Source of the DNA: Pseudomonas sp. UBA4617
Lineage (GTDB): Bacteria > Pseudomonadota > Gammaproteobacteria > Pseudomonadales > Pseudomonadaceae
Reading direction: 5' to 3'
Length of the DNA stretch: 64,000 nt
Assembly: GCF_002386445.1 (NCBI RefSeq)
Contig: NZ_DGIR01000018.1
Span: forward strand, 59,124-123,123
The notes beneath the pieces are model-generated. The model was not told where the DNA came from and made no database searches. It was given only the letters and a program-made list of their open reading frames with translations. Of this stretch, positions 1-16,383 are shown piece after piece (the first letter of the stretch is position 1; each line of letters opens with the position of its first letter). A program made the position numbers and the translations under genes.

Positions 1-23
1 GCGGGTTTACCCGCGAAGAGGCC
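1..23. repeat. REP palindrome, partial (window edge)
   Basis: The window opens inside a REP-type palindrome: a GCGGGT/ACCCGC stem followed by GAAGAGGCC. The same core recurs between dapB and carA and at several other gaps. It lies just past the 3' end of recN, the usual extragenic position for these elements. The other half is outside the window. Confidence 0.6.
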
Positions 24-36
24 TGGAAATCAGGGC

Positions 37-1710
37 TCAGGCTTTGCCGCTCACAACCATCTTGCGCGCATGCGCCAGGGATTCCTTGGTCAGGTCGATG
101 CCACCGAGCATCCGCGCTACTTCCTCGACCCGCTCGCGCTTGCCCAGGCTGGTCACGGCAGTGTGGGTGGTATCGCTGTTACGCACCTTGTGCACGAACA
201 AGTGATGGTGCCCTTGTGCGGCAACCTGCGGCAGGTGAGTCACGGTCAGCACCTGGCCGCGTTCGCCCAGGCGACGCAACAGCTGACCGACGATTTCCGC
301 AGTTGGCCCGCCAATACCAACGTCGACTTCGTCGAATACCAGGGTGGGGATGCGCGACGTCTGCGCGGTAATGACCTGGATCGCCAGGCTGATGCGCGAC
401 AGCTCACCGCCCGAAGCAACCTTGGCCAGGCCCTTGAGCGGCTGGCCGGGGTTGGCGCTGACCAGCAGTTCGATCTGTTCCAGGCCATGCGGTGACAGGT
501 CGTCGCCCTCGTTTGGCGTCAGGGCGATGCAGAAGCGCCCACCGGGCATGCCCAGGCGCTGGATCTCCTGCTCTACCGCCACTGCCAGCTGTTGCGCCGC
601 CTGCTGGCGCAGGGCGCTGAGCTCGCGAGCCTTCTCTTGATAGTGGTGGGCGAAGGCAGTCAGCTCTTCGCCCAGGCGCTCGATCGATTCGTCACTGGCA
701 TTCAGGCCCTCCAGCTCCTCCATCAGTTGCTGCTGCAGGTGAGGCAGCTCGGTGGGGTGCACGCGGTGTTTGCGCGCCAGCGTATAGATGGTGTCGAGGC
801 GTTCTTCCAGGGCCTGTAGCCGCATGGGGTCGGCGTCGAAGTTGTCGAGGAAGCGGTTGAGCTCGCCGATGGCTTCCTCGACCTGGATCTGCGCACTGGC
901 AAGCAGGTTGGCCGCTTCGTTCAGTGCCTTGGGCGAATGAGTGGCGGCTCCCAGGCGATTGAGGCTGGCGGTGAGGGCGCTGAGTACGTTGCCCGAGTCG
1001 CTTTCGCTGCATTGGTCGATAACCTGGCGGCATATGCCGAACAGCGCTTCGGCGCTGGTCAGTTGCTTGTGTTCCTGCTCCAGGTGTTCCAGTTCGTGCT
1101 CGCCCAGCCCGAGGTTGTCCAGCTCTTCCAGCTGGTAGCTGAGCAACTGGTGGCGGGCGCGTTGCTCGTCGCCGGAATTGGACAGGCGCTCGAGTTCCAG
1201 GCGGGTCTGGTTCCAGCGTTTGGCAGCCAGTTGCACCTGGCGGGCCAGGTCGACGGCGCCGGCGTACTCGTCGAGCAGGCGGCGATGGGTGTCGGGCTTC
1301 AGCAGCGACTGGTGCTCATGCTGGCTGTGAATGTCGATCAGCAGTTCGCCCAGCGCCTTGAGGTCGCCGAGCGGGCAGGGCGTGCCGTTGATGTAGCCGC
1401 GGCTGCGGCCTTCGGCGGTGATCACCCGGCGCAGGATGCACAGGCCGTCGTTGTCCAGGTCGCGCTCGGCCAGCCAGGCATGGGCCTCGGGAATGTCCAC
1501 CAGGTCGAAGGTGGCAAGGATGTCTGCCTTGTCCGTGCCGGGGCGTACCACGCCGCTGTCGGCCCGGTCGCCCAGGGCCAGGCCGAGGGCATCGAGCATG
1601 ATCGATTTGCCGGCGCCGGTTTCGCCGGTGATGACGGACATGCCGCGGGCGATCTCGAGGTCGAGGTGTTCGACGATGGCGTAGTTGTGAATGGACAGGT
1701 GCACCAGCAT
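37..1710 (-). CDS. recN: DNA repair protein RecN
   Basis: RecN is an SMC-like ATPase that acts early in recombinational repair of double-strand breaks. The 557-residue length is normal. Walker A (GETGAGKS, residues 29-36) lies at the N-terminus. The long middle is rich in Glu, Leu and Gln, as expected of the coiled-coil arms. The C-terminal head has an ABC signature region (SGGELSR) and Walker B followed by the D-loop (LVFDEVDVGIGG). The gene is divergent from grpE, and a LexA-like box sits about 25 bases before the ATG, which fits SOS control. The ATG is followed by the typical opening MLVHLSIHNYAIV, so the start is secure. Confidence 0.97.
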   Translation of the reverse strand: MLVHLSIHNYAIVEHLDLEIARGMSVITGETGAGKSIMLDALGLALGDRADSGVVRPGTDKADILATFDLVDIPEAHAWLAERDLDNDGLCILRRVITAEGRSRGYINGTPCPLGDLKALGELLIDIHSQHEHQSLLKPDTHRRLLDEYAGAVDLARQVQLAAKRWNQTRLELERLSNSGDEQRARHQLLSYQLEELDNLGLGEHELEHLEQEHKQLTSAEALFGICRQVIDQCSESDSGNVLSALTASLNRLGAATHSPKALNEAANLLASAQIQVEEAIGELNRFLDNFDADPMRLQALEERLDTIYTLARKHRVHPTELPHLQQQLMEELEGLNASDESIERLGEELTAFAHHYQEKARELSALRQQAAQQLAVAVEQEIQRLGMPGGRFCIALTPNEGDDLSPHGLEQIELLVSANPGQPLKGLAKVASGGELSRISLAIQVITAQTSRIPTLVFDEVDVGIGGPTAEIVGQLLRRLGERGQVLTVTHLPQVAAQGHHHLFVHKVRNSDTTHTAVTSLGKRERVEEVARMLGGIDLTKESLAHARKMVVSGKA

Positions 1711-1734
1711 GAGGGCAGCTCCCGAAAGTCAGGT

Positions 1735-1750
1735 CTGGTTATTTATACAG
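1735..1750 (-). promoter_or_regulatory. LexA-like SOS box and promoter of recN
   Basis: The sequence CTGGTTATTTATACAG matches the CTGTATAT-ATATACAG type LexA operator at 13 of 16 positions and keeps both CTG and CAG ends. On the minus strand it overlaps a TATAAA -10-like hexamer, with TTGGCA 18 bases upstream. It starts about 25 bases before the recN ATG. recN is a known LexA target in many proteobacteria; control here is inferred. Confidence 0.7.
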
Positions 1751-1817
1751 TACTTTTTTCAGGCCTGCCAATGCCCTTTGCCGGATTGTGTTGCCGGGCG
1801 GAAAACCACCTTGCCCC

Positions 1818-1846
1818 CTTGAAGCTGGTTTTTCCGGCCCCATATA
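1818..1846 (+). promoter_or_regulatory. sigma-32 heat-shock promoter of grpE
   Basis: CTTGAA (1818-1823), a 14-base spacer and CCCCATATA (1838-1846) match the RpoH -35/-10 consensus almost perfectly. The predicted start of transcription is about 50 bases before the grpE ATG. Confidence 0.85.
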
Positions 1847-1903
1847 GCCGACATCCAAGGCGAGCGTGGCTCGCAGTCCACAAATTTGCGCAGGAGAGAC
1901 CCC

Positions 1904-2461
1904 ATGGCTGATGAACAGCTGAACGAGAAAGACCTTAACGTGGAAGAAGCCGGTGCAGGCAATGCTGCTGACGCCCGTGTTCTGGAACTCGAGGAACAGC
2001 TGGCCGCAGCCAAGGACCAGGCGCTGCGCGCCGTTGCCGACGTACAGAATGCGCGTCGCCGTGCCGAGCAGGATGTCGAGAAGGCCCACAAGTTCGCCCT
2101 GGAGAAGTTCGCCGGCGACTTGCTGCCGGTGATCGACAGCCTGGAACTGGCCCTGGCCCACTCCAGTGCCGAAGACGAGAACGTCAAGCAGATCCGCGAA
2201 GGTGTGGAGCTGACCCTGAAGATGTTCCAGGACACCCTCAAGCGCTACAACCTCGAAGCCATCGACCCGCACGGCCAGCCGTTCAACCCTGAGCATCACC
2301 AGGCCATGGCCATGCAGGAAAACGCCGAGGTGGAGCCGAACAGCGTGCTCAACGTGTTCCAGAAGGGCTACCTGCTCAATGGCCGTCTGCTGCGCCCCGC
2401 CATGGTGGTGGTCAGCAAGGCGCCAAGCGCGCCGCAACCCTCTATCGATGAAAAGGCTTGA
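1904..2461 (+). CDS. grpE: Nucleotide exchange factor GrpE
   Basis: GrpE releases ADP from DnaK in the Hsp70 cycle. The 185-residue protein has an acidic N-terminal tail, a long helical region (about residues 25-90, with the basic stretch [11 protein letters not shown]) and a C-terminal beta domain ending in the [18 protein letters not shown] motif. The chosen ATG follows AGGAGA (1892-1897) at good spacing. An in-frame TTG at 1886 would add six basic residues across that ribosome site and is less likely. dnaK follows after 101 bases, and its own heat-shock promoter begins inside the end of this gene. Confidence 0.97.
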   Translation: MADEQLNEKDLNVEEAGAGNAADARVLELEEQLAAAKDQALRAVADVQNARRRAEQDVEKAHKFALEKFAGDLLPVIDSLELALAHSSAEDENVKQIREGVELTLKMFQDTLKRYNLEAIDPHGQPFNPEHHQAMAMQENAEVEPNSVLNVFQKGYLLNGRLLRPAMVVVSKAPSAPQPSIDEKA

Positions 2462-2485
2462 AATCCTTCCGGGCATCCCCATCTA
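2457..2485 (+). promoter_or_regulatory. sigma-32 heat-shock promoter of dnaK
   Basis: CTTGAA (2457-2462), a 14-base spacer and CCCCATCTA (2477-2485) repeat the spacing of the grpE promoter exactly. The -35 element overlaps the grpE stop codon (TGA 2459-2461), so dnaK can be induced independently of grpE. Confidence 0.83.
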
Positions 2486-2562
2486 GGTGTCAAGCCTTCA
2501 AGTATTACCGCAGTTGGCCACAGTAGCCGCTGCTACCAAATTCAAGTCTCGGGAGAGTTAAC

Positions 2563-4488
2563 ATGGGCAAAATCATCGGTATCGACCTGGGGACCACCAA
2601 CTCGTGCGTCTCCGTTCTGGAAAACGGTAACGTCAAGGTCATTGAAAACGCCGAAGGCGCGCGTACCACCCCTTCGATCGTCGCCTACGCCAATGACGGC
2701 GAAATCCTGGTTGGTCAGTCGGCCAAGCGCCAGGCTGTGACCAACCCGCACAACACCCTGTTCGCAGTGAAGCGCCTGATCGGCCGCCGCTTCGAAGAAG
2801 ACGTCGTGCAGAAAGACATCAAGCTGGTGCCATACAAGATCGTCAAGGCCAGCAATGGCGACGCCTGGGTACAGGCCAGCGGCAAGGACATGGCGCCACC
2901 GCAGATCAGCGCCGAAGTCCTGAAGAAGATGAAGAAGACCGCCGAAGACTACCTCGGCGAGCCCGTCACCGAAGCGGTCATCACCGTTCCGGCCTACTTC
3001 AACGACAGCCAGCGCCAGGCCACCAAGGACGCCGGTCGCATCGCCGGCCTGGACGTGAAGCGCATCATCAACGAACCGACCGCCGCTGCGCTGGCCTACG
3101 GCATGGACAAGGCCAAGGGCGACCACACCGTCATCGTCTACGACCTGGGTGGTGGTACCTTCGACGTATCGGTCATCGAAATCGCCGAAGTCGACGGTGA
3201 GCATCAGTTTGAAGTGCTGGCCACCAACGGTGACACCTTCCTCGGTGGTGAAGACTTCGACATGCGCCTGATCGACTACCTTGTCGACGAGTTCAAGAAA
3301 GAGTCCGGCATGGACCTGAAGAACGATCCGCTGGCTCTGCAGCGCCTGAAGGAAGCTGCCGAGAAGGCCAAGATCGAACTGTCGTCCTCGCAGTCGACCG
3401 ATGTCAACCTGCCGTACATCACTGCAGACGCGACCGGTCCGAAGCACCTGAACGTGAAGATCTCCCGCGCCAAGCTGGAGTCGCTGGTCGAAGACCTGGT
3501 TCAGCGCACCATCGAGCCGTGCCGTATCGCCCTGAAGGACGCTGGCATCGACGTCGCCAAGATCGACGACGTGATCCTAGTCGGCGGCCAGACCCGTATG
3601 CCGATGGTACAGAAAGCCGTTGCCGACTTCTTCGGCAAGGAAGCCCGTAAGGATGTCAACCCTGACGAAGCCGTGGCCATGGGTGCTGCCATCCAGGGCG
3701 CCGTACTGGCCGGTGACGTGAAGGACGTACTGCTGCTGGACGTCAGCCCGCTGACCCTGGGTATCGAAACCATGGGTGGCGTGATGACTTCGCTGATCGA
3801 GAAGAACACCACCATTCCGACCAAGAAGTCGCAGGTGTTCTCGACTGCCGACGACAACCAGGCTGCCGTGACCATTCACGTGCTGCAGGGTGAGCGCAAG
3901 CAGGCTGCCCAGAACAAGTCGTTGGGCAAGTTCGACCTGGCTGACATCCCGCCGGCTCCGCGTGGCGTGCCGCAGATCGAAGTGACCTTTGACATCGACG
4001 CCAACGGCATCCTGCACGTCAGCGCGAAAGACAAGGCCACCGGCAAGTCGCAGTCGATCGTGATCAAGGCCAACTCCGGCCTGTCGGACGAAGAAATCGA
4101 GCGCATGGTGCGCGACGCCGAGGCCAACGCCGAGGAAGACCGCAAGTTCGAAGAGCTGGCCGCTGCCCGTAACCAGGGTGACGCGCTGGTTCACTCGACC
4201 CGCAAGATGGTCGCTGACGCCGGTGACAAGGTTACCGCCGAAGAGAAAACTGCCATTGAGGCTGCCGTGGTTGCCCTGGAAGCCGCTGTCAAAGGCGACG
4301 ACAAGGCTGCCATCGACGCCAGGGTCGAAGAGCTGTCCAAGGTTTCAGCACCGGTTGCCCAGAAGATGTACGCCGAGCAGTCGGCAGAACAGCCTCAGGG
4401 TGGCGCGCAGCACGCCGAGCCGGAAGCCAAGCACGACGACGTGGTTGACGCCGAGTTCGAAGAAGTGAAAGACAACAACAAGCAGTAA
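2563..4488 (+). CDS. dnaK: Chaperone DnaK (Hsp70)
   Basis: This is the main cytosolic Hsp70, which binds unfolded segments in an ATP-driven cycle with DnaJ and GrpE. The 641 residues include the phosphate-1 motif IDLGTTNS near residue 7, the phosphate-2 motif [10 protein letters not shown] near 195, the hydrophobic linker [15 protein letters not shown] near 390, the substrate-binding domain and a disordered acidic tail ending [20 protein letters not shown] lies just before the ATG. Order grpE-dnaK-dnaJ is the usual one. Confidence 0.99.
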   Translation: MGKIIGIDLGTTNSCVSVLENGNVKVIENAEGARTTPSIVAYANDGEILVGQSAKRQAVTNPHNTLFAVKRLIGRRFEEDVVQKDIKLVPYKIVKASNGDAWVQASGKDMAPPQISAEVLKKMKKTAEDYLGEPVTEAVITVPAYFNDSQRQATKDAGRIAGLDVKRIINEPTAAALAYGMDKAKGDHTVIVYDLGGGTFDVSVIEIAEVDGEHQFEVLATNGDTFLGGEDFDMRLIDYLVDEFKKESGMDLKNDPLALQRLKEAAEKAKIELSSSQSTDVNLPYITADATGPKHLNVKISRAKLESLVEDLVQRTIEPCRIALKDAGIDVAKIDDVILVGGQTRMPMVQKAVADFFGKEARKDVNPDEAVAMGAAIQGAVLAGDVKDVLLLDVSPLTLGIETMGGVMTSLIEKNTTIPTKKSQVFSTADDNQAAVTIHVLQGERKQAAQNKSLGKFDLADIPPAPRGVPQIEVTFDIDANGILHVSAKDKATGKSQSIVIKANSGLSDEEIERMVRDAEANAEEDRKFEELAAARNQGDALVHSTRKMVADAGDKVTAEEKTAIEAAVVALEAAVKGDDKAAIDARVEELSKVSAPVAQKMYAEQSAEQPQGGAQHAEPEAKHDDVVDAEFEEVKDNNKQ

Positions 4489-4548
4489 TCCCTGCATGTT
4501 GTCGGCCAGTTCACCGTCGTTTGCCGGGGAGCTGGTAGGATGTCGCCG

Positions 4549-4568
4549 CGCGGGGGCTTGCTCCCGCG
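4549..4568. repeat. GC-rich stem-loop between dnaK and dnaJ
   Basis: CGCGGG with two further pairs closes over a CTTG loop to CCCGCG, giving an 8-pair stem. It resembles a degenerate REP or a 3'-end stabilising hairpin for dnaK mRNA. There is no T-tract, so it is not a convincing terminator. Confidence 0.4.
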
Positions 4569-4685
4569 TTGGCGTATCTGGAATTCGAGAATCTTTACAG
4601 CATCTGTCAGCGGCCCAGGTGGGCCAACGGCAGGTGCTGATGGCGTGGCGCAGATGCCAGACGCCCAACAAGGTGCAAATGACCT

Positions 4686-6627
<1,942 letters not shown>

Positions 6628-6640
6628 CCTGCAGATTGGT

Positions 6641-6740
6641 GTCGGCTTCTTCGCGGGTAAACCCGCTCCCACAGGGTTCATGCAGGTTTCAGGCTTTGCG
6701 CAGTCCTTGTAGGAGCGGGTTTACCCGCGAAGAGCCGACA
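6641..6740. repeat. Inverted pair of REP elements (BIME-like)
   Basis: Two copies of the palindrome with core CGCGGGTAAACCCGC and flank GTCGGCTTC/GAGCCGAC face each other at about 6641-6675 and 6707-6740, separated by about 30 bases. The copies are near-perfect reverse complements, including the CTCCCACAGG/TTGTAGGAG edges. This is the classic extragenic arrangement in P. putida genomes. Confidence 0.75.
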
Positions 6741-6818
6741 AATGCCAGCTTGTCGCATTGATATGTTTTAGAGGCACATCTGCGGTAGACCGAAAACGCA
6801 CTTTTCTGTAAGCTACAG

Positions 6819-6842
6819 CTTTAGTGTGTCCACTAAAAGCGC
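6819..6842 (+). promoter_or_regulatory. Upstream stem-loop in the carA leader
   Basis: GCTTTAGTG pairs with CACTAAAAGC through one bulged A over a TGTC loop. It sits about 25 bases before the terminator-like hairpin and could be a pause or anti-terminator partner. Role is inference. Confidence 0.35.
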
Positions 6843-6867
6843 GCAGCGAATTGAATTCAGCACATGA

Positions 6868-6905
6868 AAGCGGGGTGACGTGTCCATACGTCACTCCGCT
6901 TTTTT
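6868..6905 (+). terminator. Intrinsic-terminator-like hairpin in the carA leader
   Basis: A 14-pair stem (6868-6881 with 6888-6901, one G-U pair) closes a GTCCAT loop and is followed directly by six T residues. It is about 240 bases past dapB but only about 45 bases before the carA start, so it is placed to act as a leader attenuator; it could alternatively simply end dapB-region transcripts. The rest of the 323-base gap holds the REP pair and, presumably, a promoter that I could not place firmly. Confidence 0.7.
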
Positions 6906-6950
6906 GCAACCTGCGATCGCCCTTTCATGCTTGATTAACGGGAGGTCTTC

Positions 6951-8087
6951 TTGACAAAGCCAGCCATACTCGCCCTTGCCGACGGCAGTATTTTTCGCGG
7001 TGAAGCCATCGGTGCCGACGGTCAGACCGTTGGTGAGGTGGTGTTCAACACCGCTATGACCGGCTACCAGGAAATCCTTACAGACCCTTCCTATGCGCAG
7101 CAAATCGTTACCCTGACCTACCCGCACATCGGCAATACCGGCACTACCCCGGAAGACGCCGAGTCGAACCGTGTCTGGTCCGCTGGCCTGGTCATTCGTG
7201 ACCTGCCGCTGCTGGCCAGCAACTGGCGTAACACCCAGTCGCTGCCGGAGTACCTCAAGGCCAACAACGTCGTCGCCATCGCCGGCATCGACACCCGTCG
7301 CCTGACCCGGATCCTGCGTGAAAAGGGCGCCCAGAACGGTTGCATCCTTGCCGGTGACAACATCAGCGAAGAAGCCGCCATCGCCGCTGCCCGTGCCTTT
7401 CCTGGCCTGAAGGGCATGGACCTGGCCAAGGTCGTTTCCACCAAGGAGCGCTATGAGTGGCGCTCCAGCGTGTGGGAGCTGAAGACCGACAGCCACCCGA
7501 CCATCGAAGCTGCCGACTTGCCTTACCACGTGGTCGCCTTCGACTACGGCGTCAAGCTGAACATCCTGCGCATGCTGGTCGCCCGTGGCTGCCGCGTGAC
7601 CGTGGTGCCGGCCCAGACCCCAGCCAGCGAAGTGCTGGCACTCAACCCGGACGGCGTGTTCCTGTCCAACGGTCCTGGCGACCCCGAGCCGTGCGACTAC
7701 GCCATCCAGGCGATCAAGGAAATCCTCGAGACCGAGATCCCGGTGTTCGGCATCTGCCTCGGCCACCAGCTGCTGGCCCTGGCCTCCGGCGCCAAGACCG
7801 TGAAAATGGGCCACGGCCACCACGGCGCCAACCACCCGGTCCAGGACCTGGATACCGGCGTGGTCATGATCACCAGCCAGAACCACGGCTTTGCCGTTGA
7901 CGAGGCTACCCTGCCGGGCAACGTCCGCGCCATCCACAAGTCGTTGTTCGACGGCACCCTGCAGGGTATCGAGCGCACCGACAAGAGCGCGTTCAGCTTC
8001 CAGGGTCACCCTGAAGCGAGCCCCGGCCCGACCGATGTCGCGCCTCTGTTCGATCGTTTCATCGATGCCATGGCCAAGCGCCGCTGA
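6951..8087 (+). CDS. carA: Carbamoyl-phosphate synthase small subunit
   Basis: CarA hydrolyses glutamine and channels ammonia to CarB for carbamoyl phosphate, used in arginine and pyrimidine synthesis. The 378 residues contain the N-terminal CPSase domain and a class I glutamine amidotransferase domain with nucleophile Cys269 (FGICLGHQ) and the His353/Glu355 pair ([10 protein letters not shown]). Translation starts at TTG, directly after GGGAGGTCTTC; no in-frame ATG exists near the conserved N-terminus ([12 protein letters not shown]). carB follows after 105 bases. Confidence 0.98.
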   Translation: MTKPAILALADGSIFRGEAIGADGQTVGEVVFNTAMTGYQEILTDPSYAQQIVTLTYPHIGNTGTTPEDAESNRVWSAGLVIRDLPLLASNWRNTQSLPEYLKANNVVAIAGIDTRRLTRILREKGAQNGCILAGDNISEEAAIAAARAFPGLKGMDLAKVVSTKERYEWRSSVWELKTDSHPTIEAADLPYHVVAFDYGVKLNILRMLVARGCRVTVVPAQTPASEVLALNPDGVFLSNGPGDPEPCDYAIQAIKEILETEIPVFGICLGHQLLALASGAKTVKMGHGHHGANHPVQDLDTGVVMITSQNHGFAVDEATLPGNVRAIHKSLFDGTLQGIERTDKSAFSFQGHPEASPGPTDVAPLFDRFIDAMAKRR

Positions 8088-8192
8088 GCATCCTGCTTCA
8101 AGGCCCCGGGCCGGCTAGCGCCGCGCCCGGAAGCGCCTGACCCAGATTGTTCAAGGCGGCTTGCCGACTGACCCCGGATTTGAGTGACAACC

Positions 8193-11410
<3,218 letters not shown>

Positions 11411-11414
<4 letters not shown>

Positions 11415-11893
11415 GCATTACCAAGTACCCGATGACCGTCCAGGGCGCTCGCGCCCTGGAAGAGGAACTGCTGTTCCTGAGCAAGACCGAGCGCCCGCGC
11501 CTGAGCCAGGCCATTGGTGAGGCGCGCGAGCTGGGTGACCTGAAGGAAAACGCCGAATACCACGCAGCTCGTGAAGAGCAGGGCATGGTCGAAGCGCGTA
11601 TCCGCGATATCGAAGGGCGCCTGCAGAACTCGGTGGTGATCGACGTGACCACCATTGCTCACACCGGTAAGGTGATTTTCGGCACTACCGTAGTGCTGGC
11701 CAACACCGAAACCGATGATGAGGTGACCTACCAGATCGTTGGCGAAGATGAAGCTGACGTGAAGAAAGGCAAGCTGTCGAACAGTGCCCCGATCGCCCGT
11801 GCCATCATTGGCAAGGAAGAAGGGGATACCGTTGTCGTGAAGACGCCAAACGGTACGGTCGAGTACGAGATTGTCGAAGTCAAGCACATCTGA
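11411..11893 (+). CDS. greA: Transcription elongation factor GreA
   Basis: GreA rescues backtracked RNA polymerase by stimulating transcript cleavage. The 160 residues form the N-terminal coiled coil with the acidic tip motif ([14 protein letters not shown], about 37-50) and the FKBP-like C-terminal domain ending [14 protein letters not shown]. The 4-base overlap with carB shows it is part of the carAB operon, as described for P. aeruginosa. Confidence 0.98.
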
Positions 11894-12311
11894 CCGGCGC
11901 CAGCGGGCGCCATCCCTCGAGGGGATCCTCTGGCAACTGGCCCAGGTTTTCTGGGTCGGTGGCCTGTGGGTGTTTCACGTCGGGTTGGTGCCTGCGCTCA
12001 AGGTCAGTGGCCTGGCGCCGCTATTGGTGCAGGACATCGCCGGGCAGATCGACCGCTGGTTGATCGGTGTGGCGATGCTTGGCCTGCTGGTCCAGTTGGC
12101 CGTACTGGCCAGAGTGGACGGCCTGGCAGCCTGGTGGCGGCAGTTCCGGGGCCAGATGTTATTGCTCGGCCTTGGCGCTTGCGTGGGGTATTACACCTTG
12201 CGCTACGGTATTTCTGTAGGCGAGCGCTGGCAGATGTTCTGCTTCCTGGTGCTGGGTTTTTCCGGCATCGTGCTGGTGGCCCAGCCGGTTCCGGTCAGGA
12301 CGCGCGGCTAA
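11871..12311 (+). CDS. Small integral membrane protein (DUF4149/TMEM205-like)
   Basis: A protein of up to 146 residues with about four hydrophobic segments (starting near [18 protein letters not shown], then 62-80, 95-110, 123-140). Length and pattern resemble the DUF4149 family that follows greA in other pseudomonads; function unknown. The start is uncertain: the TTG used here overlaps the last 23 bases of greA and lacks a clear ribosome site, and no ATG occurs before the first membrane segment. The unbroken frame and membrane pattern support a real gene co-transcribed with greA. Confidence 0.75.
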   Translation: MSKSSTSDRRQRAPSLEGILWQLAQVFWVGGLWVFHVGLVPALKVSGLAPLLVQDIAGQIDRWLIGVAMLGLLVQLAVLARVDGLAAWWRQFRGQMLLLGLGACVGYYTLRYGISVGERWQMFCFLVLGFSGIVLVAQPVPVRTRG

Positions 12312-12336
12312 CACGAGCAAACTGCCGAGAGTCGCT

Positions 12337-12355
12337 GGGGCCGCATGGCGGCCCC
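12337..12355. terminator. Convergent-gene stem-loop
   Basis: GGGGCCGC and GCGGCCCC form an 8-pair stem with an ATG loop between the convergent ends of the membrane-protein gene and yhbY. Neither side has a real T-tract, so termination is only likely by position. Confidence 0.4.
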
Positions 12356-12362
12356 TGTGCCG

Positions 12363-12671
12363 TTACTTGTAGCGGTGGATGTTGGACAGCTGCTTGTTCG
12401 GCTGCGGGTTCTTGCGGTAGATCAGGGCTTTCTTGCCGATGGTCTGCACCAGTTCGGCACGGCCGGCCTTGCACAGTTCGGCAATGGTTTCTGCACGCTC
12501 TTCGCGGTCTTCCGAACGAATCTCGACCTTGATCAGCTCGTGGTCGACCAGGGCGCGCTCCAGCTCGGCAATGACGCCTTCATTCAAACCGTTACCAGCA
12601 ACGATCAGGACCGGCTTCAGGTCATGACCAATGGACTTGTATTGCTTCTTCTGCTCGTTATTGAGCGGCAT
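12363..12671 (-). CDS. yhbY: YhbY-family CRM-domain RNA-binding protein
   Basis: A 102-residue single-domain CRM protein associated with pre-50S ribosomal particles in E. coli. The sequence shows the family features: MPLNNEQKKQYKSIGHDLKPVLIVAGNGL is split by the conserved GLNEGVIAELERAL helix, then the region LIKVEIRSEDREER, and the C-terminal GKKALIYRKNP. The chosen ATG follows AAAGGG on the minus strand. The frame extends 25 codons further upstream, but those residues are low-complexity and unconserved. Divergent from rlmE, a neighbour with a matching role in 50S assembly. Confidence 0.93.
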   Translation of the reverse strand: MPLNNEQKKQYKSIGHDLKPVLIVAGNGLNEGVIAELERALVDHELIKVEIRSEDREERAETIAELCKAGRAELVQTIGKKALIYRKNPQPNKQLSNIHRYK

Positions 12672-12773
12672 AATCTGACCCTTTCCGTCTGATTCTGTAA
12701 AATTGACCGGCATTTTACCCGAGGGCCACCGGCTCCGCCCAGTCAATCACGACGCATATCATCGAGGTGCCCC

Positions 12774-13400
12774 GTGGTACAACGTTCCAAAAGCAGCGCC
12801 AACTGGCTGCGTGAACATTTCAACGATCCTTTTGTGAAGCAGGCGCAAAAGGACGGCTACCGCTCGCGTGCGAGCTACAAACTGCTGGAGATCCAGGAAA
12901 AGGACCGGCTGATCCGCCCAGGCATGAGCGTGATCGACCTCGGCGCGGCCCCCGGCGGCTGGTCGCAGGTGACCAGTCGTCTGATTGGTGGGCAGGGGCG
13001 GCTGATCGCATCGGACATCCTGGAGATGGACTCGATCCCCGACGTGACCTTCATCCAGGGCGATTTCACCCATGACGAAGTGCTGCAGCGCATCCTCGAG
13101 GCGGTTGGCGATTCGCACGTGGACCTTGTGATTTCCGACATGGCCCCCAATATGAGTGGTACCCCCGCGGTGGACATGCCGCGGGCGATGTTCCTCTGCG
13201 AGCTGGCCCTCGATCTGGCAACCCGCGTGCTAAAGCCCGGCGGCGACTTCCTGATCAAGATCTTCCAGGGCGAGGGCTTTGACGTATACCTCAAGGACGT
13301 GCGCAGCAAATTCGACAAGGTACAGATGCGCAAGCCATCGTCGTCGCGGGACCGTTCCCGTGAACAATACCTGCTGGGCAGGGGTTTCAAAGGGGCATGA
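12774..13400 (+). CDS. rlmE: 23S rRNA 2'-O-ribose U2552 methyltransferase RlmE
   Basis: RlmE (RrmJ/FtsJ) methylates U2552 in the A-loop of 23S rRNA late in 50S maturation. The 208 residues have the SAM motif [11 protein letters not shown] (55-65) and the catalytic tetrad Lys36, Asp122 (SDMAPN), Lys162 (LIKIFQGEG), Glu197. Start is GTG after GAGGTG. It lies just before ftsH, the usual order. Confidence 0.97.
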   Translation: MVQRSKSSANWLREHFNDPFVKQAQKDGYRSRASYKLLEIQEKDRLIRPGMSVIDLGAAPGGWSQVTSRLIGGQGRLIASDILEMDSIPDVTFIQGDFTHDEVLQRILEAVGDSHVDLVISDMAPNMSGTPAVDMPRAMFLCELALDLATRVLKPGGDFLIKIFQGEGFDVYLKDVRSKFDKVQMRKPSSSRDRSREQYLLGRGFKGA

Positions 13401-13593
13401 AAGTCTCAAGCGGGGTGGCCGATAGTTATTTCCAATCGGCCGCCGCGTCAGGATCGCCCGAACTTCGTGTAGTCTAGCTTTCACAAAGGGTTACAGACGG
13501 TGCCTGCGTCTGCGTAGGTAATGTAGTAAGTTAGGGCGATGAATATCATGCGAGGAACGGCTGCGTCGTGCGCCGACCTCAGAGGGTAGCGAA

Positions 13594-15507
<1,914 letters not shown>

Positions 15508-15515
15508 GGGCACCT

Positions 15516-16367
15516 ATGAGCTCAGTGCAGTACCCCACCCGGTTGCCTTGCGGTAACCGGGTTCTTGATTTGTCGCGTACCCATGTCATGGGTATCCTCA
15601 ACGTCACCCCCGATTCCTTCTCTGACGGCGGGCGTTTCAATCAGCGCGACGAAGCGTTGCGTCATGCCGAAGCAATGGTGGCAGCCGGCGCCACGCTGGT
15701 CGACATCGGCGGTGAGTCCACGCGGCCAGGTGCGCGCGCAGTGTCGGTAACCGAGGAGCTGGAGCGGGTGGCCCCCATGGTCGAGGCCATCAACAGCCGT
15801 CTTGACGTGGTCATCTCGGTCGATACGTCCACGCCAGCGGTCATGCGTGAAGCCGCGCGTCTCGGTGCCGGGCTGATCAATGACGTACGGGCCCTGGAGC
15901 GTGACGGCGCGCTGGATGCTGCGGCGGACACCGGGCTGCCGGTGTGTCTCATGCACATGCGCGGCGAGCCGGGGAACATGCAGGACGACCCGCAGTACGA
16001 AGATGTAACCGCCGACGTCACGCGGTACCTTGAGCAGCGGATGGTCGCCTGCGCTGCGGCGGGCATCGACGCAAACAGAATCATCCTTGACCCGGGCTTT
16101 GGTTTTGCCAAGACGCTGGCGCACAACCTCAGCTTGTTCAAGCATATGGAAGCGCTCTATCGCCTGGGGCGCCCGCTTCTTGTGGGTGTGTCACGCAAGA
16201 GCATGATCGGCCAGACGCTGGAACGTCCGGTCGGCGAGCGGTTGTACGGCAGCCTGGCGCTGGCGGCGTTGGCCATGACCAAGGGGGCGAGCATCCTGCG
16301 TGTCCATGACGTGGCCGAAACCGTTGATGTGGTGCGCATGATCGCTGCGGTGCAAAACGCCGAATAA
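15516..16367 (+). CDS. folP: Dihydropteroate synthase
   Basis: FolP condenses p-aminobenzoate with dihydropterin pyrophosphate in folate synthesis and is the sulfonamide target. The 283 residues carry the two family signatures: [11 protein letters not shown] (29-39) and the [12 protein letters not shown] segment near 65-76, with later DPGFGFAKT and GVSRKSMIG. It begins eight bases after ftsH and is followed by glmM after 16 bases, so transcription is probably shared. Confidence 0.98.
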   Translation: MSSVQYPTRLPCGNRVLDLSRTHVMGILNVTPDSFSDGGRFNQRDEALRHAEAMVAAGATLVDIGGESTRPGARAVSVTEELERVAPMVEAINSRLDVVISVDTSTPAVMREAARLGAGLINDVRALERDGALDAAADTGLPVCLMHMRGEPGNMQDDPQYEDVTADVTRYLEQRMVACAAAGIDANRIILDPGFGFAKTLAHNLSLFKHMEALYRLGRPLLVGVSRKSMIGQTLERPVGERLYGSLALAALAMTKGASILRVHDVAETVDVVRMIAAVQNAE

Positions 16368-16383
16368 GAACATTGGAGTCCCT

